Shown: one piece after another, positions 7,922 through 15,554 of the stretch
How the letters are laid out: each line of letters starts with the position of its first letter
Position numbering within the stretch: position 1 is the stretch's first letter
Assembly (NCBI GenBank): GCA_944384295.1
Contig: CALWSU010000014.1
Coordinates: forward strand, 1-50,009
Reading direction: 5' to 3'
Source of the DNA: an uncultured Lachnospiraceae bacterium
Lineage (GTDB): Bacteria > Bacillota > Clostridia > Lachnospirales > Anaerotignaceae
DNA: 50,009 nt
The notes under the pieces: generated by a model
Databases searched by the model: none
Told to the model about the DNA's origin: nothing
What the model saw: the letters and a program-made list of their open reading frames with translations, nothing else
Translations under genes and position numbers: made by a program

Positions 7922-8890
7922 TTATGCGATTTTTTCAAAAGAAATTCCCGTATAATAACGTGATAAAATTTCGTGATAATTGTAACCTTCGTCCGCAAGG
8001 GATTTTGCGCCATATTGACTCATACCGGCGCCATGACCATAGCCTTTTGTGACAAATGTAAATGTATCACCCTCTCGACTGACTGTAAAATCTGTGCTGC
8101 GCAGTCCCAAAGCAGTACGGATTTGACTGCCTTCTAATGTCAGATTGCCCACAGGGATAGCAAGTATGTATCCTGCTGCACTGCGTTGTGGTGTACCAAA
8201 TGTCAACGCGTCCGCAGATACGCCCAAATCACCATATTGTGATAAGGCTTCCCAAACAGTTTGGGCAGAAAGTGTGACCGTAGCGGTGTTGTCGGGTGCG
8301 TTGTGATCTCCGCTGCTGTCTACGCTGCGCAAATAGGGGACAGTTTGTACCCAAACATTTTCCGAATCTTCTGTTTTTCCCGCGCTTTGGGCATGAAAAA
8401 CCGCTAATATGGGTTCGCCTTCATATACCATGATTTCGCCTTGCGTTTCGGTGACTGCTTGGCGGATACGCGCGGCATATTCCGCATATTGCGCGCCCCA
8501 TTTTTCTTTTTGTGCTTGTGTATCGGCATATGCCTGTCCAATGTCATATAGTACAGTATCACTGCCGTTTTCCTCCATTTTACGAATTTGATACGTTCTT
8601 GCAGCAACGGCTTGTGCTTTCAATGCTTCCATAGGAAAAAGGGCAGGCATTTCCGCGGAAACGACGCCCATCACATAAGATTCCAATTCATTGAGTTCTG
8701 CTTGTTCTGTCTGTTCTGTCTGTTCTGTGGTAGGTTGTGCTTGAAAATAGTCTTCTAAAGAGTATAGCGCTTTTGCCTGTTCCATATGCGCTGTGTCAAA
8801 TCCGCCCATAAGCGCAGTTACCAAAAGCGGCAGCAAAAGCACTGCCAAAAGCGCATAAATCAAAAATAACCCCAAAATTTTCTTGAACAT
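7922..8890 (-). CDS. spoIID: Stage II sporulation protein D (lytic transglycosylase)
   Basis: A 322-residue membrane-anchored enzyme that cleaves septal peptidoglycan during engulfment. An N-terminal membrane helix (residues 4-29) is followed by a linker with a TEQ tandem (about 55-63) and the SpoIID domain. The expected catalytic glutamate is E80 in VVSAEMP. Other family landmarks are ALKAQAVAARTY, FHAQSAGKTEDSENVW and the C-terminal GYGHGAGMSQYGA. Start follows AAAGGAGG. Upstream on the minus strand, CATACAAA (plus 8974-8981) resembles a sigma-E -10 box, which would fit mother-cell expression; the matching -35 is weak. Confidence 0.93.
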   Translation of the reverse strand: MFKKILGLFLIYALLAVLLLPLLVTALMGGFDTAHMEQAKALYSLEDYFQAQPTTEQTEQTEQAELNELESYVMGVVSAEMPALFPMEALKAQAVAARTYQIRKMEENGSDTVLYDIGQAYADTQAQKEKWGAQYAEYAARIRQAVTETQGEIMVYEGEPILAVFHAQSAGKTEDSENVWVQTVPYLRSVDSSGDHNAPDNTATVTLSAQTVWEALSQYGDLGVSADALTFGTPQRSAAGYILAIPVGNLTLEGSQIRTALGLRSTDFTVSREGDTFTFVTKGYGHGAGMSQYGAKSLADEGYNYHEILSRYYTGISFEKIA

Positions 8891-9020
8891 GGCGCGCCTC
8901 CTTTTGTTGTGTTGCGGGATTTTGCGCAGTCCCTAACACAAGCCTATGCAAAGAAGGCAGAGGAAAGAACGACTTTGTATGGTTTTATGAAATTTTATAT
9001 CTTTCATAAATATAAAATAT

Positions 9021-9062
9021 AAAAAAATCCTCATATGTGAGATGACATATGAGGAAAAATTT
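9021..9062 (-). terminator. Terminator of the XRE-regulator gene
   Basis: TCCTCATATGT (9028-9038) pairs perfectly with ACATATGAGGA (9045-9055). On the minus strand the stem follows the regulator gene directly and is succeeded by a T-run (seven A at plus 9021-9027). Confidence 0.75.
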
Positions 9063-9063
9063 T

Positions 9064-9786
9064 TTATAAATGCTGGTCTACAATAAACATATTCATTTTT
9101 TTCATCGTGCGGATATCTTCTTTGGAGAACCGCAAAATTTCGCGCAATTCGTCATTTTCTTCCATAATATCTGGAGAAAGCACAAACTTAAAGGAGGCTG
9201 GAAGCATAGGCTGTGTAGACAAACCAGAAAACATACCAATCATGCGCCCTGCGGGGCTGAAAGAATTGATAGCATATAAAAATACATGTTCCATTTTGTT
9301 GTTTTGATTTTCAAAATTGAAATTCGTAAATGTATCATACCGATGCATTGTGCCATGATATAAATATTTACATTTATAGCAATTGGAATAATCTTCTATA
9401 TCTGCGTAAAAATCTGCACTGTACAACCCATTTTCTCCCGTATTGCGTACATCTATGACATTGCGTATAATGCGGCTGCGCCTGCCATCATAAAAATAAA
9501 GATACATACGTGTTTTGGAATGTCTGCCGCGTACAGAACCCAAATCATTGATGCGGTCTGTATTTTCCGTATTTTCTTCAAAGTCAATCAGTTGATTTAA
9601 AGAAACATCTAAAGCCTGTGCAATGATAAAGAGCGTTTCAATATCAATGGCAATGTCACCATTTTCATATTTGGATACAGTTGCCTTGCTCTTATTGATT
9701 AAACCAGCGAAAACCTCTATGGTCATATTTTTCATTTTACGATATAGTCGAATCCGTTTGCCTACATGAATACTGATTTCCTTCAT
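9064..9786 (-). CDS. XRE-family transcriptional regulator with uncharacterised C-terminal domain
   Basis: A cytosolic DNA-binding protein of about 240 residues. Residues 5-65 form a Cro/C1-type helix-turn-helix (GKRIRLYRKMKNMT, then SKATVSKYENGDIAI). The remaining 170 residues (including YHGTMHRYDTFTNFNFENQ and a pair of Cys in NCYKCKYLY) are not a domain I can name and may sense a ligand. GTG at 9798 is possible, but the AGGTG site is better spaced for ATG at 9786. Beyond the start codon, upstream of the gene, lies a 12-bp inverted repeat (9847-9898) that may be its operator. Confidence 0.7.
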   Translation of the reverse strand: MKEISIHVGKRIRLYRKMKNMTIEVFAGLINKSKATVSKYENGDIAIDIETLFIIAQALDVSLNQLIDFEENTENTDRINDLGSVRGRHSKTRMYLYFYDGRRSRIIRNVIDVRNTGENGLYSADFYADIEDYSNCYKCKYLYHGTMHRYDTFTNFNFENQNNKMEHVFLYAINSFSPAGRMIGMFSGLSTQPMLPASFKFVLSPDIMEENDELREILRFSKEDIRTMKKMNMFIVDQHL

Positions 9787-9846
9787 AATATCAATCACCT
9801 ACCTTTTTGTTTTTCTAAGATAACTGCATAAAATGTATGTCGTTTG

Positions 9847-9898
9847 TCTGTCACATGTCATACAATCAAAAAGTTTTTTTGCATGCACATGTGACAGA
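9847..9898. promoter_or_regulatory. Perfect 12-bp inverted repeat upstream of the XRE regulator
   Basis: TCTGTCACATGT (9847-9858) and ACATGTGACAGA (9887-9898) are exact reverse complements 28 bp apart, about 60-110 bp upstream of the regulator start. The half-site ACATGTGACA recurs at 47758-47767 before the ABC-F gene. Binding by the neighbouring regulator is inferred. Confidence 0.5.
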
Positions 9899-10504
9899 TT
9901 TTGATTTTGTTTTTCTATGTTGCAAAAAGAAGCGGAAAACCGCGGTATTTCAATATTTTCTATGTTTTTACAAAAATGGTATACAAAGAACAAAATATGT
10001 TTTTTTGAAAGTATTTGATAAAAAGTTTATTTATAATAAAAAAATAGAAAATATAGAAAAAACTTTTTATTCATTATTTCAAGTAAGAATTCTTTGCTTT
10101 TTTGTACATTATAGCAGTTTATTTTATAAATTTCAAGAATTTATAAGACGTTTTTCTATATTGGCGTGAAGTGTTCTTATAAAAAAACAAGATTTTGTAC
10201 AACTTTCTTGTGTAACTTTTCCATTTCTTCAAAATATGAAATCTTCTGAATTTCAATAACTTTTTATTAATTAAAATAACTTTTGAGATAAAAATGGATA
10301 AAAAATGTATTAAAAAGAAAAAAATGAGTCTATTTTTTTCTTTTTAAGAATCCTGGGGCATTTGTATTTCTCTGGATTTTTCTGCATAATAAGTATTAAG
10401 CTTTTTGTTTTTTCTGCAAGTGGATGTGCAGAGCGAACAAAAGGAACGTGTCATTATTTTCATTTTTTCAGTTTTTATAGAAAAATGTAAGGAGGTCGTA
10501 TTCT
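9899..10504. other. AT-rich intergenic region, no gene seen
   Basis: About 600 bp of very AT-rich DNA between the divergent XRE regulator and brnQ. Open frames here lack ribosome sites and read as low-complexity F/K/Y-rich sequence. I looked for a T-box (AGGGTGGNACCGCG-like core) ahead of brnQ and saw none. A small hairpin (CTGCA...TGCAG near 10416-10433) lies in the likely brnQ leader. AAGGAGG at 10490-10496 is the brnQ ribosome site. Confidence 0.5.
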
Positions 10505-11782
10505 ATGGAAAAAAAGCAAAAGTTTAGTGACATTCTAGTCATTGGTATGGCGTTGTTTGCGATGTTCTTCGGCGCCGGCAACCTGATTTTCCCTCCCTTG
10601 CTGGGTCAGGAATCTGGTACATCTTGGGTAATTGGGTTCTTATTCTTCTTCATCTTTGACGTAGGTCTGGCATTGGTTGCTATCTTGGCTCTGATCAACA
10701 AAGGTGAGCTTTCCATCCACGGTATCACAGGCGTTATGGGTAAGGTACCTTCCGCAATCATTAACTGTATTACAGTATTGTGTATTGGGCCTCTGCTGGC
10801 AATCCCTCGTACAGCAGCGACTACATATGAAATCGGTGTACAGCCTTTGGCACCTAGTTTCAGCACATGGATTTTCTCCGCAATCTTCTTCGCAATCGTA
10901 TTGGTACTGACCATTCGTCCTTCCAAAGTAGTTGACATCATTGGCGCATTCTTGACACCTATTTTGGTTATCGGTCTGCTGGCAATGATCATCAAAGGGA
11001 TTATCCATCCTTTGGGTTCCATTGACGTAGAAGCAATCAACAATCCAGTACAAAGCGGTACTATGAACGGTTATCAGACACTGGACGTATTGGCGTCTAT
11101 GATCTTTATTCTGATTATCGCAAGCAGCGCACAAGGAAAAGGCTACACAGAAGGCAAATCCCTGTCCAAAGCTGTTTTGAACTCCAGTTTTGTTGCAGCA
11201 GTTGGTCTGTTCGTCATCTATTGTGGTTTGACTTATCTGGGTGCTACTACATGTAATCTGCCTGAAATGCAGGGCTTGAACCAGACAGCATTGCTGGTTG
11301 CAATCACAAACGCTTCCTTCGGTAACATCGGTGTTATCCTGTTAGGTATTGTCGTACTGTTCGCTTGTTTGACAACAGCAATCGGTTTGACCTCTTCTAC
11401 AGGTAGCTTCTTTGAAGATATGACAGGCGGCAAAGTTTCTTATACCAAAGTAGTTATCATCGTAGTTGTATTCAGCTGGTTGATTTCCAACGCAGGTGTA
11501 AGTACAATCATTCAGGTCTCCGCACCTTTGCTGAACTTGGTATACCCTGGTGTACTGGTACTGATTATCTTGGCATTCTTCCATAACAAGATTTCCAACA
11601 AAAATATCTATCGTTGCGCAACTTATCTGGCAATCTTGACCAGCGCATTGGAAATTTTGTCTGGTTATGGTCTGCCAACAGGTTTTGTAAAATCTCTGCC
11701 TTTGGGTGTATATGGTTTCTCATGGATTCTGCCTGCTATCGTAGGTGGTATCATCGGGAAATTTATCCCTTGCAAAGATTGA
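10505..11782 (+). CDS. brnQ: Branched-chain amino acid:cation symporter (LIVCS family)
   Basis: A 425-residue inner-membrane transporter for leucine, isoleucine and valine, driven by sodium or protons. The N-terminus GMALFAMFFGAGNLIFPP is diagnostic of BrnQ/BraB carriers, and about 12 hydrophobic segments can be traced to the end. Length is normal. Start follows AAGGAGG. The gene stands alone between a long leader region and a strong terminator. Its codon choice (many TTC, ATC, CTG, GGT) differs from the TTT/ATT/TTG-rich neighbours such as the MATE gene. High expression is the simplest reading, recent transfer the alternative. Confidence 0.92.
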   Translation: MEKKQKFSDILVIGMALFAMFFGAGNLIFPPLLGQESGTSWVIGFLFFFIFDVGLALVAILALINKGELSIHGITGVMGKVPSAIINCITVLCIGPLLAIPRTAATTYEIGVQPLAPSFSTWIFSAIFFAIVLVLTIRPSKVVDIIGAFLTPILVIGLLAMIIKGIIHPLGSIDVEAINNPVQSGTMNGYQTLDVLASMIFILIIASSAQGKGYTEGKSLSKAVLNSSFVAAVGLFVIYCGLTYLGATTCNLPEMQGLNQTALLVAITNASFGNIGVILLGIVVLFACLTTAIGLTSSTGSFFEDMTGGKVSYTKVVIIVVVFSWLISNAGVSTIIQVSAPLLNLVYPGVLVLIILAFFHNKISNKNIYRCATYLAILTSALEILSGYGLPTGFVKSLPLGVYGFSWILPAIVGGIIGKFIPCKD

Positions 11783-11824
11783 TTTTTGCAAATAAATTGA
11801 AAATTATGACAATTACGTAAAAAG

Positions 11825-11862
11825 AACATACCGTTGCAGTTTTGTGGCGGTATGTTTTTTTG
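11825..11862 (+). terminator. Terminator of brnQ
   Basis: AACATACCG (11825-11833) pairs with CGGTATGTT (11848-11856), followed by a T-run to 11861. Confidence 0.85.
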
Positions 11863-12045
11863 TTTGCGCATAAATACTTGCTATATGCCATTTTTTTTGG
11901 TATAAAGTATTCCCTTATTTTTGAAAAAGTAATATACTTAAATTGAATTTTACATTTGATTTACACAAATATAGAAACATAAATATATAGATAGCAATAT
12001 CAATCATAGGAATATATTTGTAAGAGATGGAAAGAAGGATATAGC

Positions 12046-13413
12046 ATGATTACTGATTTAACCGAAGGGAATATACGAAAATTATTATGGAGTTTTTCGA
12101 TTCCTATGCTGATTAGCGTTGCGTTTCAGCAGATGTATAATATTGCGGATAGTGTCATTGCAGGTAGATTCATTGGGGAAGATGCCTTGGCGGCGGTAGG
12201 TGCGTCCTATCCCATTACCATGATTTTTATGGCAATTGCCATTGGTAGCAGCTCGGGCTGTGCGGTCATCATATCGCGTCTGTTTGGGGGCAGACAATAT
12301 CTGCATTTGAAATGCGCAGTCAGTACCATTTGTATTACGACATTGGTACTCAGTGTGATTTTGACTGTCTTTGGTGTGTGGCAGGGAGAAGCGATGCTGC
12401 GTATGCTCCAAACACCAGATAATATTTTTGCAGATGGCGCGCTGTACTTGAAAATTTATATTTATGGTTTTCTATTTTTGTTTTTATATAATGTATGTAC
12501 GGGTATTTTCACGGCTTTGGGCGATTCGCGTACACCGTTATATCTTTTGATTGGTTCGTCTTTGGGCAATATCGTATTAGACCTGATTTTCGTCATTCCG
12601 TTGAAAATGGGTGTTGCTGGTGTTGCGTGGGCAACTTTTGTAGCGCAGGGCATTTCTTCGATTTTGGCGTTTTTCCTGCTTTTGCTGCGTTTGCATCAGA
12701 TTGTGACGACAAAACTATTTCCCTTGTTTTCGTTCCATCTGTTGGGACAGATTTCAGTCATTGCTATTCCAAGCATTTTGCAGCAAAGTTTTGTATCTGT
12801 TGGGAATTTATTCATACAAAGTTTGGTCAACAGTTTTGGTTCAGCCGTCATTGCAGGCTATTCTTCCGCAATCAAACTCAATACATTTGCGGTTACTTGT
12901 ATGATGACATTAGCCAATGGGCTTTCCTCCTTTACAGCACAAAATATTGGTGCACATAAAGAATCCCGTCTTTCCGAAGGTTTGAAAGAAAGTATCCGTA
13001 TGGGCGTTTTGGTTTGTCTGCCATTTGTGTTGATATATATATTCTTGGGACGTTATGCCATTGGATTATTTATGGACAGCGAAAGCCAACAAGCGATTGG
13101 AACAGGTATGCTGTTTTTGAAAATCGTATCACCATTTTATTTTGTTGTCATGATAAAAGCCATGTGTGATGGTGTATTGCGTGGCACCAGTTCGATTGCC
13201 TTTTTTACAACAACGACTTTCACAGATTTGGTATTGAGAGTCGTATTAGCCTATTGGTTTGTCAAAGGGTTCCATATGGATTCTATGGGCATTTGGCTGT
13301 CATGGCCTGTAGGCTGGACAGTATCGACATTGCTTTCTATCATTTTCTATCGTATGCGCCCATGGCGAAAACATGGACCTAAACCGCGCAGACGACATAA
13401 AGCAACGGCATAA
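12046..13413 (+). CDS. MATE-family multidrug/toxin efflux transporter
   Basis: A 455-residue membrane antiporter of the NorM/DinF type with about 12 hydrophobic segments and the two-fold MATE layout. Recognisable signatures are LLWSFSIPMLISVAFQQMYNIADSVIAGRFIG at the start of repeat one and SVGNLFIQSLVNSFGSAVIAGYSSAIK at the start of repeat two (about residue 250). It exports cationic drugs or metabolites using sodium or proton gradients; the substrate is unknown. AGAAGG sits 7 nt before the ATG. It is single-gene, with no regulator beside it on the same strand. Confidence 0.9.
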   Translation: MITDLTEGNIRKLLWSFSIPMLISVAFQQMYNIADSVIAGRFIGEDALAAVGASYPITMIFMAIAIGSSSGCAVIISRLFGGRQYLHLKCAVSTICITTLVLSVILTVFGVWQGEAMLRMLQTPDNIFADGALYLKIYIYGFLFLFLYNVCTGIFTALGDSRTPLYLLIGSSLGNIVLDLIFVIPLKMGVAGVAWATFVAQGISSILAFFLLLLRLHQIVTTKLFPLFSFHLLGQISVIAIPSILQQSFVSVGNLFIQSLVNSFGSAVIAGYSSAIKLNTFAVTCMMTLANGLSSFTAQNIGAHKESRLSEGLKESIRMGVLVCLPFVLIYIFLGRYAIGLFMDSESQQAIGTGMLFLKIVSPFYFVVMIKAMCDGVLRGTSSIAFFTTTTFTDLVLRVVLAYWFVKGFHMDSMGIWLSWPVGWTVSTLLSIIFYRMRPWRKHGPKPRRRHKATA

Positions 13414-13436
13414 TCACAAATGCACAAAATAAAAAA

Positions 13437-13532
13437 AAATCAGAAATAAGAAATCAGAAATAAGAAATAAGAAATAAGAAAAAGGGGCTGTCCCCCTGCG
13501 ATGTACTTGCCATCGTAAGGGAACAGTCCCTT
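13437..13532. repeat. GAAATAA tandem run and 22-bp near-perfect inverted repeat
   Basis: Irregular GAAATAA/GAAATCA units fill about 13441-13481. They are followed by a long hairpin whose arms, 13482-13503 and 13511-13532, match at 18 of 22 positions around a 7-nt loop. The four mismatches are all transition-type, so each is a G-U wobble on one strand or the other. It separates the convergent MATE and hpf genes but lacks a T-run, so it may be a repeat remnant rather than, or as well as, a terminator. Confidence 0.6.
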
Positions 13533-13592
13533 GATTTGACTGTGATGATACTGCTGTGAATGATGATTTCACAATATATTCATATATCAATC

Positions 13593-14138
13593 TTAATATT
13601 CGGGCTCAATCAGACCATAAGAACCATTTTTGCGTTTGTAAACGACATTGATTTCATCTGTTTCCCCATTACGGAATACAAAGAAAGTATGACCAATCAG
13701 TTCCATTTCCATAACAGCTTCTTCTGCATCCATAGGTTTTACTTCAAAATGTTTGATGCGTTCGATTTTATACAGTGGTTCTTCGTCCAGTGTTTCTTCT
13801 GGCACCAGAATTGCTTCGTATTCTGCCATGTAATGTTCTGCGCTCTGTCTTACTTTGGTACGCATACGTTTTTTATAACGTACGATTTGACCTTCCAAGA
13901 TATCTACTGCTTTGTCCATAGCAGCGGTCATATCTGCGTCTTGCACTTCTGCACGAATGATTCTTTTATTCATGGAGATGGTCACTTCTACAGTAGAAAC
14001 CAGTTTTTCCAAACTCAGTGTAATGGTCGCTTCTGCGTCTGCGGGGAACAGTTTCGCGATTCGGTCCATTTTCTTTTCTACCATTTCTTTGGTCTTGTCC
14101 CAAACGTCGATGTTTTTACCGATAATGTTGTAACGCAT
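13593..14138 (-). CDS. hpf: Long-form ribosome hibernation promoting factor
   Basis: A 181-residue protein that binds the decoding region of the 30S subunit and drives formation of inactive 100S ribosome dimers. Residues 1-100 are the RaiA/HPF/YfiA fold (MRYNIIGKNIDV...). A linker follows, and residues 120-181 form the C-terminal dimerisation domain with HTFFVFRNGETDEINVVYKRKNGSYGLIEP. This makes it the long type usual in Firmicutes. ATG at 14138 is 8 nt after AAGGGAG, so the in-frame ATG at 14156 is less likely. Expression in stationary phase or stress is expected from the family. Confidence 0.93.
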   Translation of the reverse strand: MRYNIIGKNIDVWDKTKEMVEKKMDRIAKLFPADAEATITLSLEKLVSTVEVTISMNKRIIRAEVQDADMTAAMDKAVDILEGQIVRYKKRMRTKVRQSAEHYMAEYEAILVPEETLDEEPLYKIERIKHFEVKPMDAEEAVMEMELIGHTFFVFRNGETDEINVVYKRKNGSYGLIEPEY

Positions 14139-14156
14139 AATAACAACTCCCTTCAT

Positions 14157-14476
14157 AGCTTTTTCCCATGAGTCGGGAAACGAGCAATGGTCTTACCTCA
14201 CAAAGGCTTGTGAGATCAAAAGAAGTATAGAAAAATCTTTTGATGTTATATATATTCGCTGTTCTTTTGCAAAACCCTTTTTTCCCAGAAAAAATTTTTT
14301 ATATTTCAAAGAAAGGACATTTGGTTTTGGTATAAAAACAATGTATTTTTTTGTCGATTTTTCCAAATTAGTTGACAGAATATAGAATCTTTTTGTGTAT
14401 AGAAAAAAACAAAATGAAAAAAATGTTTATTTTACAAGGATTTGACAGGAGATAGCACAAATGGGCAAAAAACGAG
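14157..14476. other. AT-rich intergenic region, no gene seen
   Basis: Leader of the minus-strand hpf gene plus an AT-rich tract of more than 200 bp that runs into the DnaA-box cluster. No open frame with a ribosome site was found. Confidence 0.5.
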
Positions 14477-14592
14477 TTTTCCACAAAAAACGTGTTTTTT
14501 CTTCTGGAAAGGCTGTGGATAATGTGTATAACTTTGTGTATAACTGAAAATAGCTATACTTACATTGTGGATAAATCGACAAATTATCCACG
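14477..14592. other. Cluster of six DnaA-box-like 9-mers
   Basis: Two perfect boxes (TGTGGATAA, the complement of TTATCCACA) lie at 14514-14522 and 14566-14574. Near matches are TTTTCCACA (14477-14485), TGTGTATAA (14523-14531 and 14535-14543) and TTATCCACG (14584-14592). Six boxes in 116 bp next to an AT-rich tract is dense. There is no dnaA, dnaN or rpmH here and no strand switch of genes around it, so it is more likely a DnaA-binding (titration or regulatory) locus than oriC. Confidence 0.6.
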
Positions 14593-14699
14593 GATACTTG
14601 TGTCATAAAAATTCGTATACTTTGTCGAATTGTTTACATAATATTTTCATGAGACAAAAAAAGATATGCCTTCTATCAAAAATGAGGTGAAAGCATAAG

Positions 14700-14805
14700 G
14701 GCTTCTTCATAAAAAAACAAAGAATGCCGAAATCTTTACAATAAAAAAATTTTGGCATTCTTATTTTTACGAATTTGAATTCGGTATGTTTTCTTAAGAA
14801 GAACT
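14700..14805. repeat. Small structured repeat B, copy 1
   Basis: A segment of about 106 bp with a second copy at 35735-35840. Shared blocks include AACAAAGAATGC, the loop ATCTTTACAATA and a 3' block TTCGGTAT. The core is a hairpin, GAATGCC...GGCATTC (14722-14728 with 14754-14760). In the other copy the stem sequence differs but still pairs. It lies 36 bp after the macro-domain gene's stop (minus strand), so it could act as that gene's terminator. Confidence 0.6.
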
Positions 14806-14841
14806 TGCTTATCCTATTTTTTATATGAATGAGATTTGTTT

Positions 14842-15366
14842 TTATGCTTCTTGTTTGAGATAAGTTTCCAATGCCTTGACATAGGCTGCTTTTGTGTCCT
14901 CGTCAAAACAAACCATAATGACTTGTTCCATATCTGCGTTATGGTCTAAATATTGCATGATTTCGCGTACTGCGATTTCAGCCGCCAGCGCAACAGGGAA
15001 ACGGTATACGCCTGTGCTGATAGACGGGAAAGCAATGGTATGAATCCCGTTTTCCTTGGCAAGACGCAGGCTATTGCGATAGCAATTCGCCAATAATTCT
15101 TCTTCGTCCCATTTGCCACCGCGCCAGATGGGACCGGGTGTATGAATGACATACTTTGCTTTCAGTTTATAGCCTTTTGTGATTTTGGCTTCGCCAGTTT
15201 TGCAGCCGCCTAGTGTTTCACATTCTGCCAGTAACTCACGACCAGCCGCACGATGGATTGCGCCATCTACGCCGCCTCCTCCCAGCAGGGATGTATTTGC
15301 TGCATTGACAATTGCATCTGTTTTCGCTTTGACAATATCGCCTTTGACAATAGAAAATCGTTCCAT
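14842..15366 (-). CDS. Macro-domain protein (O-acetyl-ADP-ribose deacetylase type)
   Basis: A 174-residue single macro domain that binds ADP-ribose and probably hydrolyses O-acetyl-ADP-ribose or removes mono-ADP-ribose. MacroD-type signatures: GDIVKAKTDAIVNAANTSLLGGGGVDGAIHRAAG in the first 45 residues (Asn and Asp near the distal ribose, glycine loop), then VIHTPGPIW and FPSISTGVYRFP. Size and order match the YmdB/MacroD group. Start follows a G-rich ribosome site. It stands alone, so no partner transferase can be named. Confidence 0.92.
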   Translation of the reverse strand: MERFSIVKGDIVKAKTDAIVNAANTSLLGGGGVDGAIHRAAGRELLAECETLGGCKTGEAKITKGYKLKAKYVIHTPGPIWRGGKWDEEELLANCYRNSLRLAKENGIHTIAFPSISTGVYRFPVALAAEIAVREIMQYLDHNADMEQVIMVCFDEDTKAAYVKALETYLKQEA

Positions 15367-15514
15367 ATCTGTACCCCCTATCCGGGAAAAGAAAATTTCC
15401 CTTTTGTCCCATTGTATCCTGTTTTGGAAATTTCGTAAAGGTTTTTTGCAAAAAAAACTGATTTTTTGTATATGTATTGGTCAAATTTCACAATAATCCG
15501 ATTGCAAAATTGTC

Positions 15515-15552
15515 AAAAACAGCCGTTTGGAAGTTTTCCAACGGCTGTTTTG
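15515..15552 (-). terminator. Terminator of the serC-serA-DUF1015 operon
   Basis: AAAACAGCCGTT (15516-15527) pairs with AACGGCTGTTTT (15540-15551). On the minus strand it starts 3 nt after the DUF1015 stop codon and ends in T-rich sequence. Confidence 0.85.
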
Positions 15553-15554
15553 TG

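Noticed and set aside
10170..10504. T-box or other riboswitch ahead of brnQ (also looked for ahead of serC and gltX)
   Set aside because: No specifier or AGGGTGGNACCGCG-type core and no terminator/antiterminator pair was found.
13437..13481. Short GAAATAA repeats considered as a CRISPR-like array
   Set aside because: Units are 7-10 bases with no spacers; this is simple low-complexity sequence.
14477..14592. Calling the DnaA-box cluster the chromosomal oriC
   Set aside because: dnaA, dnaN and rpmH are absent and neighbouring genes show no divergent strand bias, so it is reported only as a DnaA-box cluster.
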